The notes beneath the pieces were generated by a model. That model saw only the letters and a list, made by a program, of their open reading frames with translations. It had not been told where the DNA came from and did not search any database. From Motiliproteus sp. (GTDB lineage Bacteria; Pseudomonadota; Gammaproteobacteria; Pseudomonadales; Balneatricaceae), in the NCBI GenBank assembly GCA_026196225.1, contig JAPHRD010000010.1, positions 31,216 to 95,215 of the forward strand: a DNA stretch of 64,000 bases. The letters run 5' to 3'. Shown piece by piece: positions 37,298 to 46,858 of this stretch. Every line of letters begins with the position of its first letter. Within the stretch, counting starts at the first letter, position 1. The translations under genes were made by a program, and so were the position numbers.

Positions 37298-37846
37298 ATG
37301 ACTCAGCTACTTAATGATTTGCATAAAGATCATATAAATATCAGCGCGTTACTAACGATACTTAAGAATAAGCTTGCAACTCTGAAGGCGGGAAGAAAGC
37401 CCAATTTTGGACTGATGGCAGAAGTCGTAGACTACTTGGGCGATTATGGCGACAACTACCATCACGCTAAAGAAAACCTGATTTATCACTACATTGAAGA
37501 TCGATTTCCTAAGAAAACTAATATCATTCATCAGCAGATGAAAGAGCATGATGAGCTTAAAATATTGACAGAAGAGCTCGGTAATAGTGTTAACCAGGTG
37601 TTGATGGATGTGCCTATTCAGCTAGAAGAGTTTATCGAACAGCTGCATCAATTTATTGAGAAACAGGGGCAGCATTTGAATCATGAAGAGTGTAAAGTGT
37701 TTCCACTGATAGAACAGTGTTTGAGCATTGATGATTGGAAGTACATCGCCAGCTCCCTGCCTGATCGAGAGGATCCGCTCTTCGGTAAGGAAAGGGAGGA
37801 ACGCTATAACGCCCTCTATGAGGCATTGATAGAAGATCTCACTTGA
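37298..37846 (+). CDS. Hemerythrin-domain protein
   Basis: 182 residues, all helical. Iron-binding HHE motifs are visible: DLHKDHINI near the start, YHHAKENLIYHYIEDRFP, MKEHDELKILTEEL and HLNHEECKVFPLIE. Such proteins bind oxygen or nitric oxide at a di-iron centre and act as sensors or in iron-sulfur repair. No signal peptide. Its TGA overlaps the TTG start of a PilZ gene, so the two are coupled. Confidence 0.92.
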   Translation: MTQLLNDLHKDHINISALLTILKNKLATLKAGRKPNFGLMAEVVDYLGDYGDNYHHAKENLIYHYIEDRFPKKTNIIHQQMKEHDELKILTEELGNSVNQVLMDVPIQLEEFIEQLHQFIEKQGQHLNHEECKVFPLIEQCLSIDDWKYIASSLPDREDPLFGKEREERYNALYEALIEDLT

Positions 37847-38238
37847 AGCCGAGTCATTGGAATCCTGAGGAACACCGCCGTTCACCACGCATCGAGGTGG
37901 ATTTGGCCGCCGAAGTCAGTTCTGACTGGCAGTGTACAGCTCCCGCCCGCGTAGTGAACCTCTCGCATCATGGGATCGCTATAGAAGGACCGGGAGCACT
38001 GATCGAACTGGTGTTTCCCAATTTTAATCACCAAGTGGCCAATCAGCGTCAAGCAATTCAGATTCGAGCGGGACTATTGGAAGGGGCGGCCGATCTCTCC
38101 AAGCCCTGGCTCGACCTCTCCTGCCACAGTGCCTACGTCAAGCGGACCGGACATGATCGCTTTATGATCGGACTTTCATTTATTGATCTTGCTAGCGAGA
38201 CTCAAGAGCGGCTGGACCGATTCCTAAACGGTTTATAA
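37843..38238 (+). CDS. PilZ-domain c-di-GMP binding protein
   Basis: 131 residues, single domain. The c-di-GMP motif RxxxR is in EEHRRSPRIEVDL and the second motif in VVNLSHHGIAIEG (N-x-S-x-x-G). The C-terminal beta strand VKRTGHDRFMIGLSFIDL is typical. The TTG at 37843 is the only start that keeps the RxxxR motif and it overlaps the hemerythrin stop. It converges with a GGDEF gene, suggesting a local signal-effector set. Confidence 0.9.
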   Translation: MKPSHWNPEEHRRSPRIEVDLAAEVSSDWQCTAPARVVNLSHHGIAIEGPGALIELVFPNFNHQVANQRQAIQIRAGLLEGAADLSKPWLDLSCHSAYVKRTGHDRFMIGLSFIDLASETQERLDRFLNGL

Positions 38239-38251
38239 GCAACCTTTAGGA

Positions 38252-39397
38252 TTAAATATTCATCAATTCCGCATCCATCAGGCTGTTTTGTGTTGGTTTA
38301 ACATGGTCGATAGGAATGTATACGCTTCGATTGCGTCCCATCTCCTTGGCCTGGTAAACCGCCTTGTCAGCGCTGGCAACCAGTCTATGTGCATCGTTAA
38401 CCAGATCTGCCTCAGGGTGAGGGGTGGGGTCGCAAGTAGATACTCCGATCGAAAGCGTCATTTTGAAGGCTTCGTCCTGGTCACTGCGTAAAGTAATAGC
38501 GCGGACTCGATTGCGAATGAGTTCGGCCACCTGTACTGCTCGACTACTGACACAAGCGGGTAGCAGTATGGCAAATTCTTCACCCCCGTAGCGGGCAATA
38601 AAGTCGGTTTTGCGGAGCTGTTTCTTGATGGTTTGTGCCGTTTGCGCCAACACTCGATCGCCGGTTTGGTGACCGTAAGTGTCATTAACGGTCTTGAAAT
38701 GATCCAGATCGATAAACAGGCAGCTGAGTGGGTAATTGTTACGGCTGGCTCGAGACAGTTCCCTGAGCAGCTCTTGGTCGAAGGAGCGGCGATTGTTAAC
38801 CTTGGTGAGCATGTCTATGATGCTCAATCGTCGCAGTGTTTCCTGGCTGATACAGTTTTCTATACAGACTGAAATCACCGAAGCCAGGTGGCCGATATAG
38901 TCCGTGGCAACATTTTTGTTATAGCGTTGGGAGTCACTGCTTCCCAGGTGCAGGCTACCGATGATGACGCCCTGCCGAACCAGCGGCAGCAGGGCACAGC
39001 TTGCTACATAAGGACTGTTGGGAAAAGCAAAGCTTTTCACCTCTGAATTAGGATTGATTAGCAGTGGCTTGTCAGGATTGTGATAGAGCTTTTTAAGAGG
39101 CTTGTAATCGTCGGAGAAACGCAAGGTTTGCCGATTCGAAGGAGGGGAGTAACCCTCCACCAGTTCTCGGGCAGTGTATTCAGGATCGAAAAGAATCAGA
39201 TCGATGTCGTCGAGCCTGAAATACTCTTTCAGGTTGACTAGCAACATGTCTAACAGATCAGCCAAACGGTTACAGGACAGCAGGCGTAGTTCAATCTCCT
39301 GAAAGGTCCGCAAAATGTCTTGGTTCCGTTCAGCTTTGCTGATCAGTACATGCAATGTCCGTTTTAGGCTTCGATTCTCTTTTTCGAAAGGATTCAT
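38252..39397 (-). CDS. Diguanylate cyclase with N-terminal GAF/DUF484-like domain
   Basis: 381 residues. The N-terminal coiled coil is followed by a DUF484/GAF-like domain (about 40-190, LLSCNRLADLLDMLLVNL, LPLVRQGVIIGSLHLGSSD). The GGDEF domain has an intact active site (ARYGGEEFAILLPA) and an inhibitory site RKTD five residues before it. No membrane segment, so a soluble cytoplasmic enzyme making c-di-GMP. It faces the PilZ gene tail to tail with 13 bp between stops. Confidence 0.93.
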   Translation of the reverse strand: MNPFEKENRSLKRTLHVLISKAERNQDILRTFQEIELRLLSCNRLADLLDMLLVNLKEYFRLDDIDLILFDPEYTARELVEGYSPPSNRQTLRFSDDYKPLKKLYHNPDKPLLINPNSEVKSFAFPNSPYVASCALLPLVRQGVIIGSLHLGSSDSQRYNKNVATDYIGHLASVISVCIENCISQETLRRLSIIDMLTKVNNRRSFDQELLRELSRASRNNYPLSCLFIDLDHFKTVNDTYGHQTGDRVLAQTAQTIKKQLRKTDFIARYGGEEFAILLPACVSSRAVQVAELIRNRVRAITLRSDQDEAFKMTLSIGVSTCDPTPHPEADLVNDAHRLVASADKAVYQAKEMGRNRSVYIPIDHVKPTQNSLMDAELMNI

Positions 39398-39495
39398 CGA
39401 CTTAAGCCATTTTTCAGCGCGGTGTTAAGGGACAGTATCACTGTTCGCTGAAAATGCCTATAGCCGACCAACGGAGTCAAAGGAGAATAGGGGAA

Positions 39496-40107
39496 TTATT
39501 GATCCCGATCAGCTAGCACCCGCTCCACCGTATCGACGATGGCCTGGGTTTGGGGGTCAACCTCCAGGTTGATGCGATCGCCAACTTTACGCCAGCTGAG
39601 GTTGGTGCGCTCCAAGGTTTCTGGAATCAGGTTCACACAGAAGCGGTTTTCTTTCACTTCGCCGATAGTGAGGCTGATACCATCGATGCCGATATAGCCT
39701 TTGGTGAAGATATATTTTTTTAAGCTTTCAGGGACCTGGAACCAGACCTGGCGGTTGTTTTCCGAAGCGATGACTTCAGAGACAACCACTGTGTCCATTA
39801 TGTGTCCAGACATGGAGTGGCCGCCGATATCGTCGCCAAAACGGGCTGCCCGTTCTACGTTCACCCGGTCGCCTACCTTCATCTCGCCGAGATTAGTAAG
39901 CTTCAGGGTTTCCTGCATCAGATCAAAAGTAACCTTATCGCCGTCGATCTGAGTGACTGTTAGACAACAGCCGTTGTGGGCCACAGAGGCACCGGGCTGC
40001 AGTCCATCCAACATCACTTCCGGTAAGCGGGCGACATGGGTACGAAATTTAGTTTTTTCTTCAATGCTGATTAGTTCGGCGGTGCCTTGGACAATTCCGG
40101 TAAACAT
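39496..40107 (-). CDS. ribE: Riboflavin synthase alpha chain
   Basis: 203 residues with two tandem lumazine-binding domains. It dismutates two 6,7-dimethyl-8-ribityllumazine molecules to riboflavin. The first domain begins [16 protein letters not shown] and includes [10 protein letters not shown]. The second contains [11 protein letters not shown] and [10 protein letters not shown]. The gene stands alone; other rib genes are not in the window, and the 213-bp region upstream shows no FMN riboswitch. Confidence 0.97.
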   Translation of the reverse strand: MFTGIVQGTAELISIEEKTKFRTHVARLPEVMLDGLQPGASVAHNGCCLTVTQIDGDKVTFDLMQETLKLTNLGEMKVGDRVNVERAARFGDDIGGHSMSGHIMDTVVVSEVIASENNRQVWFQVPESLKKYIFTKGYIGIDGISLTIGEVKENRFCVNLIPETLERTNLSWRKVGDRINLEVDPQTQAIVDTVERVLADRDQ

Positions 40108-40231
40108 CTGTGTTTGTGCCTCTCAGTCTGCTTTGATCTACAGCCAATGCCAACTATGCTGCTATAGATAGCGACCAATAGTATGTGGTTTGAAAGATCA
40201 TTTTAGTGACTTGGTATAGGTAAGGGAACCT

Positions 40232-40324
40232 ATGACGATGACCTTGTGTCAGTTGTTGTCAGATACGGGGATTAGATCCATTCTTCAACAGGTTCTTGCG
40301 GACATACAGGATAGAAACATATGA
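40232..40324 (+). CDS. Possible 30-codon leader ORF coupled to the SDR gene
   Basis: ATG 40232, preceded by AAGGGAACCT, reads MTMTLCQLLSDTGIRSILQQ and ends at a TGA (40322-40324) that overlaps the next ATG (ATATGA). The product would be a short amphipathic helix. Spacing to the purine-rich stretch and the exact stop/start overlap suggest translational coupling, but length and lack of homologues leave it uncertain. A small inverted repeat ATAGGT/ACCTAT lies just before the start. Confidence 0.3.
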   Translation: MTMTLCQLLSDTGIRSILQQVLADIQDRNI

Positions 40325-41223
40325 AATGCCTAGTTACAGGAGCCAGTGGCTTTATCGGATCGGCATTGATCGATCGGTGGTTAGAAGACGAATCGGTAGA
40401 AAAGGTGATTGCCTTGAGTCGTTCTCCAGAATCGTTGTCGAGCCGCTTTAAGGGCAAAGTTGCCGCAGTTGGCGATTTGAAACAGATAGCAGATGACGAA
40501 GCGATTGATTGTATTGTAAATCTGGCAGGCGAACCGATATTGGATAAACGCTGGAGCGAGCAGCGCAAGCAGGATCTGTATAACAGCCGTGTCGGTACCA
40601 CTGAGCAATTGTTAGCGCTTTGTCGGCGTCTCAAGCAGCCTCCTGGGGTTCTGGTGAGTGGTTCGGCGATCGGGTTTTACGGTAACCAAAAAGATGACCG
40701 TCAGCTGGATGAGCAGGAAGCGGGGCATCCCTGCTTTGCCCATCACCTCTGCCACGACTGGGAAAATGCGGCGTTACTGGCGGAAGAGTTAGGGATACGG
40801 GTGTGTTTATCCCGCACGGGTGTGGTGATCGGTCATGGCGGAGCGCTGCAACGTATGCTGCTGCCTTTCCGGTTGGGATTGGGTGGGCCTATCGGCCATG
40901 GACGTCAATGGATGTCCTGGATCGATCTTGAAGATATGGTAAATGGCATCGATTTTCTGGTTCGTCATGAAACTCTGTCCGGGCCTTTCAACTTGACGGC
41001 ACCGACACCCGTTACTAACCGAGAATTTTCCTCAACTTTGGGCCGCAGTCTTAATCGTCCGGCCTTTATGCCGATGCCTGGGATGGTGATGGAGCTTATT
41101 TTGGGTGAAGGGGCAGAGCTGTTGACCGAAGGTCAACGTGTGGTGCCGCAGAAGTTATTGCAGGCGGGGTTCGAGTTTAGTTATCCCGAGCTGCAGCAGA
41201 GTTTGGATCGTCACGTCAACTGA
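40321..41223 (+). CDS. TIGR01777 / SDR39U1-type NAD(P)-dependent epimerase-like protein
   Basis: 300 residues. The N-terminal Rossmann motif is MKCLVTGASGFIGSALIDRWL. VNLAGEPILDKRWSEQRKQD and SGSAIGFYGNQKDDR are signatures of the YfcH/SDR39U1 group, which also has a C-terminal DUF1731 tail (LGRSLNRPAFMPMPGMVMEL, VVPQKLLQAGFEFSYPEL). YfcH-like proteins bind NADPH; their substrate is not established. It converges with batD. Confidence 0.93.
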   Translation: MKCLVTGASGFIGSALIDRWLEDESVEKVIALSRSPESLSSRFKGKVAAVGDLKQIADDEAIDCIVNLAGEPILDKRWSEQRKQDLYNSRVGTTEQLLALCRRLKQPPGVLVSGSAIGFYGNQKDDRQLDEQEAGHPCFAHHLCHDWENAALLAEELGIRVCLSRTGVVIGHGGALQRMLLPFRLGLGGPIGHGRQWMSWIDLEDMVNGIDFLVRHETLSGPFNLTAPTPVTNREFSSTLGRSLNRPAFMPMPGMVMELILGEGAELLTEGQRVVPQKLLQAGFEFSYPELQQSLDRHVN

Positions 41224-41256
41224 TCAACATTGCAGTGATCGGTCAGAATAAAAGCA

Positions 41257-42900
41257 TCAGGCCTGAATACCAGCGCTTTTATTCCGTTTACGCAATCGGG
41301 TGATCTGATTGAGAATCAGGTCGCCCTGCCAGGGATCGTCGTCAGCTTGTGGCTGATAAAGGTGATGTTCTAGGTCCCGCAGTAGATAGGTCAATGTGGG
41401 GTCATCGGCAACAATTTCTACGTCTGTCAGGTCGCCGATGGTTTCGTGGGGCCAACTGAACTTTGCCCATTGAACAAGATATTCGGCAACCTGTTGGCAA
41501 TCGTTGATGCTGCAGGCTCGAGACAGACGGTTGAAGGCGTTGGTTTCCTCCAATAAGTAATCGCGCTGTTTCAGTCCATACTCTTGAATCTTTTCGACTT
41601 GCTGCTGTTGAATCTGTTGTTGCTTAAGCTGTTGCAGCTTGGCACGACTGATACTCCAGCCAGCGGCGCAAATCAGTGCAATCAATGCCCAAAGCCAGGA
41701 CATCCAATTGGCGGATGATGATTGTTCGCCAGCAGTATCGTTGGCATCTGAATCGGACTGCGGTACTGGCTCAACCCTGTTTTCTTCTGTTTTTACAGTA
41801 GGTCCGGCATTAAAGCTGCCGACGCTAATGGCTGTAGCAGGCAATCGGGAACGTTCTGGCTGATCACGGACGATATCCCACCAAGGGAGTTCGATAGCAG
41901 CAAAGGGAACTTCACCCGCTTTAGTAAGCAGTAGCTTGTACTGGACTGTTTTTCGGCTGACGAGGGTGCCGGTGTCAACGCTCTGTGATAGTTGGGGTGC
42001 CTGTGGATAGACGCTGGCGTTTTCTAGAGGATCGATAGCAGGAGTGGGGAGCCAGCGGGCAGGTGCGTTGTGTGCCTCGATAGTCAGTGTGCGGATAACC
42101 GTATCACCCACTCTCAAATTATCCAGGTTATCCGGTTGCCAGGACTCACTAAGATGCAGTTCAGTTGCGGACAACCATTGGGAGGAACCGAGTTTCGGAG
42201 GAGAAACCGCTTCGAACCTCACCCCCTCAGAATGAGCAACCAAAGGTTCAAATTCATTGGCGCCGATAAATTCAATCGGTGGCAATTCATAGCGTCCCGG
42301 CGTCATCGGAAACAGGGCGTAGCGCTGCTCGATAACTTGATAGTCGATACCGTCACGAACCTCGCCAAAGTTTCGTTGCGGGCCGAGGCGCTCAATTAAC
42401 ACACCATCCAGCTCGGGCTCAGTCAATTCGGCTCGGGTTAGCGCTTGGTTGAAATAGAGCTTAACGCTCAACATCATTGCCGAACGGGCATAGCCGAGGT
42501 CGGGCTCGATGGATGTAACCACCTGGATAGTACTTTCAGGTTCTTCTTCGGCATGCTCAACGACGGTATAGATCAGGGAGCGGCTGCGTTCTGCGCCAAC
42601 ACGAATACCGGGGATTTTCAGTTGCCCTGTGTGCTTAGGGCGTAAGCGCAGGGTCCAACGGCTGTTGTAATAGTTGGTACCGCTTCGAAAATTGGATACC
42701 GAAACCTTATGATTGTTGAGGATGGTGAAATCCTGCTCTAGAACACGAAAATCCGGTGCTGGCAGAGGGCGCCGTTGTTCTGATTCAAGAACCAGTTCAA
42801 ATACACGGCTTAACGCACCCTCCTGGCGATCCAGAGTGACGCTGGTCTGCGCTTGCAAATCCAGGCAAAGCAGCAGAAGCGGTAGCAGGAGTAGGCGCAT
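41257..42900 (-). CDS. batD: BatD-family protein, orphan
   Basis: 547 residues. A signal peptide (MRLLLLPLLLLCLDLQAQ) is followed by periplasmic beta-rich BatD domains (SVTLDRQEGALSRVFELVLE, NYYNSRWTLRLRPKHTG, LYFNQALTRAELTEPELDGV). One membrane helix sits near residue 400-420 (WMSWLWALIALICAAGWSIS). A Gln-rich coiled coil and a cytoplasmic helical domain end the protein. BatD normally belongs to the moxR-DUF58-batA-batB operon, linked to oxygen tolerance and envelope stress. None of those genes is present here. Confidence 0.85.
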   Translation of the reverse strand: MRLLLLPLLLLCLDLQAQTSVTLDRQEGALSRVFELVLESEQRRPLPAPDFRVLEQDFTILNNHKVSVSNFRSGTNYYNSRWTLRLRPKHTGQLKIPGIRVGAERSRSLIYTVVEHAEEEPESTIQVVTSIEPDLGYARSAMMLSVKLYFNQALTRAELTEPELDGVLIERLGPQRNFGEVRDGIDYQVIEQRYALFPMTPGRYELPPIEFIGANEFEPLVAHSEGVRFEAVSPPKLGSSQWLSATELHLSESWQPDNLDNLRVGDTVIRTLTIEAHNAPARWLPTPAIDPLENASVYPQAPQLSQSVDTGTLVSRKTVQYKLLLTKAGEVPFAAIELPWWDIVRDQPERSRLPATAISVGSFNAGPTVKTEENRVEPVPQSDSDANDTAGEQSSSANWMSWLWALIALICAAGWSISRAKLQQLKQQQIQQQQVEKIQEYGLKQRDYLLEETNAFNRLSRACSINDCQQVAEYLVQWAKFSWPHETIGDLTDVEIVADDPTLTYLLRDLEHHLYQPQADDDPWQGDLILNQITRLRKRNKSAGIQA

Positions 42901-43028
42901 ACTGGTGATTCAGAATCCAGAAATGATTGCTGTGAAGGTGTGAAAATCCAAGGGGTTATTATTATCAAAGGGGAGTGTGCCTGCAATAGCGATTATGGAA
43001 GAACAGAAGAGACTATTTGGGTTTCTGA

Positions 43029-43232
43029 ATGAGCAGTCTGAAATCGTTAGATAAAAAAAGAGGTTCTCTGATTGCTCAAAGAACCTCAAAGGAGGACCGA
43101 TGGAACGGTCCGGAACGGAGACGGTTGCTGTGCAGTTCTTATGAACGTCACAACAAAATTCGTTTTGAATACCCTGAGCTGTGTTGGAATAATTTGGTTA
43201 CTGAACAGCGCTCTTGTTGCTATGCATCATGA
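43029..43232 (+). CDS. Possible small basic protein, 67 codons
   Basis: ATG 43029, weak ribosome binding site. The product has EDRWNGPERRR and YERHNKIRFEYPE, reminiscent of the short Arg-rich DRR/ERR proteins found in many gammaproteobacteria, but the usual C-terminal Arg pairs are missing. It overlaps, in another frame, the two small ORFs that have the better ribosome binding site. Only one of the alternatives is likely to be real. Confidence 0.3.
   Translation: MSSLKSLDKKRGSLIAQRTSKEDRWNGPERRRLLCSSYERHNKIRFEYPELCWNNLVTEQRSCCYAS
43052..43087 (-). terminator. Minus-strand rho-independent terminator
   Basis: On the minus strand GAGGTTCT (43087-43080), a 12-base loop, AGAACCTC (43067-43060), then TTTTTTTAT. 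It would stop transcripts coming from the right and shield batD. The nearest minus-strand gene upstream, trmJ, ends 577 bp away. Confidence 0.75.
43100..43144 (+). CDS. Possible 14-codon leader peptide with a perfect ribosome binding site
   Basis: AAAGGAGG (43088-43095) stands 4 bases before ATG 43100; the ORF reads MERSGTETVAVQFL and its TGA overlaps the ATG of the next ORF. The site is among the strongest Shine-Dalgarno sequences in the window, yet no long gene follows it in this frame. Confidence 0.3.
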   Translation: MERSGTETVAVQFL

Positions 43233-43239
43233 AGGTTGA
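43141..43239 (+). CDS. Possible 32-residue membrane peptide
   Basis: ATG 43141 overlaps the stop of the 14-codon ORF (TTATGA). The peptide starts MNVTTKFVLNTLSCVGIIWL and continues LNSALVAMHHEG, a single hydrophobic helix with short polar ends, the form of many bacterial small membrane proteins. There is no homology evidence; it overlaps the 67-codon ORF in another frame. Confidence 0.3.
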   Translation: MNVTTKFVLNTLSCVGIIWLLNSALVAMHHEG

Positions 43240-43265
43240 TTGGAAGACTGTCAAAGTGATATTTG

Positions 43266-43353
43266 TGCGGTGCGGTATTTATGTAATTTTACTACATTAG
43301 ATATAAAGATAAGGCTGTAATAAATTTACTAGAAAATGATATATCGCACCGCA
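43266..43353. repeat. 88-bp unit with 13-bp inverted ends
   Basis: TGCGGTGCGGTAT (43266-43278) and ATATCGCACCGCA (43341-43353) are inverse complements with one G-T wobble, enclosing 62 AT-rich bases. It could be a tiny non-autonomous element or the stem of an RNA. No target duplication is evident. Confidence 0.4.
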
Positions 43354-43663
43354 ACAAAAACGCTGATGGTACTAGGCGTGCAGAGAATTAAGGTTTTTTA
43401 TGGTCATCCTGGCGAAGCGGCTGGGAAATTAGTTCTATAAAACTAATAGTTATATAAAGCTGTTATTTATAGGTTAAATAAAACTATTTTTTTGTGACTA
43501 CAGAATTGATTGCTTGGTCTTAAAACAAGATTTTTCGCTTTTTATTAGCTTGTTTGGACGTTTTTATGCAGCGGGTGTCGGTTAATAGCAGGAAGAATTT
43601 GCACGGGATTTCCTTTCGGATTTGATTTTTTTCGTCCCGATGATCGACCGGAGTCTTACTCTT

Positions 43664-44383
43664 TTAGCGCTGTTTGCGTTGTATTGCTGACAGTACTCCT
43701 CTCAACATCTTAAGCTCAACTTGCTCTGGGCGACCACGATTGAAGAATCGTTTTAGCTTGGTCATCACCTTGCCCTCATGTTGAGGAATGATGAAATCAA
43801 CGTCCCTCAGTGTCTGTTCCAAATGGCCATAGAAATGGTCCATCTCCTGTTTGCTGGGGTAAAGTTGGGGGCTGTCTGAATCAGCTTGTTCAGATTTTTC
43901 ACTATGTGTCTGCCATAGTTCATAGCAGACCACTTGAACGGCGGCGCTGACATTCATCACCGGGTAGGCGGGGTCGGCTGGAATGGCTAAATGAAAGTTA
44001 CACTGCATCAGTTCTTCGTTGTGCAGGCCCATACGTTCACGGCCGAAAATGATTGCCACTTCGCTGTTATTCGCTTCGACCAACGCTTTGCTGGCGCAGC
44101 TTTTGGCATCCAGCATTGGCCAGGGAAAGCTGCGGCTGCGTGCGCTTGTTCCCACCACCAGCGAACAGTCCCCGATTGCCTGTTCCAGGCTATCGACCAC
44201 CACTGCTGTTTCCAGAATCTCTTTAGCGCCGGCTGCACGTGACTCTGCTTCAGGGTGGGGGAATTCTTTGGGATCGACCAAGTAGAGCTTGCTAAGGCCC
44301 ATGTTTTTCATGGCCCTGGCTGCGGCGCCAATGTTGCCAGGATGGAATGTATTGATCAGGACAATTCGAATGTTTTCCAGCAT
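43664..44383 (-). CDS. trmJ: tRNA (cytidine/uridine-2'-O-)-methyltransferase TrmJ
   Basis: 239 residues from ATG 44383 (TTG 44401 gives six more). SPOUT-class enzyme that methylates the ribose of position 32 in tRNA. It starts MLENIRIVLINTFHPGNIGA and contains ARAMKNMGLSKLYLVDP, VVGTSARSR, IIFGRERMGLHNEEL and YPVMNVSAAVQVVCYEL, the knotted SAM-binding site. The start and order match E. coli TrmJ. In many gammaproteobacteria trmJ lies by suhB and iscR; here it is next to an alpha/beta hydrolase. Confidence 0.94.
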   Translation of the reverse strand: MLENIRIVLINTFHPGNIGAAARAMKNMGLSKLYLVDPKEFPHPEAESRAAGAKEILETAVVVDSLEQAIGDCSLVVGTSARSRSFPWPMLDAKSCASKALVEANNSEVAIIFGRERMGLHNEELMQCNFHLAIPADPAYPVMNVSAAVQVVCYELWQTHSEKSEQADSDSPQLYPSKQEMDHFYGHLEQTLRDVDFIIPQHEGKVMTKLKRFFNRGRPEQVELKMLRGVLSAIQRKQR

Positions 44384-44409
44384 GGTCGGACTCGGTATCA
44401 ATAAGCTGA

Positions 44410-45276
44410 TTAGCGTTGTTGGGGGGAGCGGACTTCAAGTGACAGGCTTTCCAGGAAACCATTGAAATCGGCTACAAAACGAGTTTTGGCACCAGCGTGC
44501 GGAGAGTGATCTGCTTCGCTATAGCGGATTAACTGGCTGGCATCGATATGGGTATGGACCCAGCGGGCCACCTCGGGGCTGTAAAATTGGCTGCGATCGC
44601 CATAAATCAGCATCGTTGGTACCTGGATCTTAGCCAGGGCTCCCCGAAGATCGGCTTCTGTCAGACTCTGCCAGCACTGCAGTAGTTTCTCACCGCGTAA
44701 GCTGGAAAGGTACTCCCGAAGTCGTTTAACGTAGCTGTTATCTGGAATGGTCCCGCTTCCGCCATCAAAAGTGGCGTAGATCAAGCCGACAACGGTTTCG
44801 GTAAAATCATCCGTTAAGTGCTGGCAGAATCGTTCATTTCGTTCTTGGTCGAAATTACCGTATACCCCTAACGACCAGTCGTCATCGGTGACCAGTTTGG
44901 GGGTTTGGTCGAGGATGCAGAGACCTTGCAGTCGGTTACAGCCGTAGCGCTCTATGTAGCGCCAAAGGGTGAGTGCGCCCATAGAGTGGCCCAATATGAT
45001 GGCGCCTTCCGGGGCTTCTTTTAGAATCAGCTCCTGAAGGTCATCCGCCATACGGCTTAACGACATGTCGCAGTCATCGCTCACCTTGATCAGTCCGTGG
45101 CCTCGGGCATTCCAGCACAGGCTGCGAAAAGCGGATGGTAATTCACGGGCGTAAGGCAACCACTCAAAACCATTGGAACACCAGCCGTGCAGGAATATTA
45201 CCGTCGCAGCGTTGCCCGATTCGCCGTGAATCAGATACTCGATATTGGTGCCGTCGGAGGTTGTGAGGTTGGCCAT
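44410..45276 (-). CDS. Alpha/beta-fold hydrolase
   Basis: 288 residues. FLHGWCSNGFEWLPYA provides the oxyanion loop, GHSMGALTLWRYIE the nucleophile Ser, TMLIYGDRSQFYSP the acidic residue and ADHSPHAGA the catalytic His. No signal peptide, so cytoplasmic. The family covers esterases, haloperoxidases and C-C hydrolases; the substrate is not predictable. It lies between purB (beyond a terminator) and trmJ on the same strand. Confidence 0.9.
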   Translation of the reverse strand: MANLTTSDGTNIEYLIHGESGNAATVIFLHGWCSNGFEWLPYARELPSAFRSLCWNARGHGLIKVSDDCDMSLSRMADDLQELILKEAPEGAIILGHSMGALTLWRYIERYGCNRLQGLCILDQTPKLVTDDDWSLGVYGNFDQERNERFCQHLTDDFTETVVGLIYATFDGGSGTIPDNSYVKRLREYLSSLRGEKLLQCWQSLTEADLRGALAKIQVPTMLIYGDRSQFYSPEVARWVHTHIDASQLIRYSEADHSPHAGAKTRFVADFNGFLESLSLEVRSPQQR

Positions 45277-45311
45277 GATCTTGGTAGTTGAACTGATAGG
45301 GGCGAACTAAT

Positions 45312-45337
45312 AAGGGGGCGAAACGCCCCCTCTTTTT
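45312..45337 (-). terminator. Terminator after purB, possibly bidirectional
   Basis: GGGGGCG-AAA-CGCCCCC (45314-45330) is flanked by TCTTTTTT on the plus side and, read on the minus strand, by TTATTAG. It lies 25 bp past the purB stop. The strong T run is on the plus strand, so it may also stop transcripts entering from the left. Confidence 0.7.
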
Positions 45338-45354
45338 TGGCTGAATAGAGAGCG

Positions 45355-46761
<1,407 letters not shown>

Positions 46762-46858
46762 TTAGGTTAAAAACCGAGCGCATATTATACACGAAACAGC
46801 AGCTTTGAGCAGCCGCTGTGGAGGTGGGTAAGGGCGTTATTTTTTGCGCTATCAGCTA

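Larger units (their letters stand above)
42901..43663. other. 763-bp AT-rich intergenic region
   Basis: No standard-length gene is convincing. It holds three short overlapping ORFs (43029-43239), a minus-strand terminator (43052-43087), an 88-bp inverted-repeat unit (43266-43353), and further palindromes (ATTAGTT...AACTAAT near 43428-43446, AAACAAG...CTTGTTT near 43523-43555). Its base composition is clearly more AT-rich than the flanking genes, which may point to acquired or decayed DNA. Confidence 0.6.

Noticed and set aside
40108..40320. FMN riboswitch upstream of ribE
   Set aside because: The gap shows none of the conserved FMN aptamer elements, only a short inverted repeat oriented with the SDR gene.
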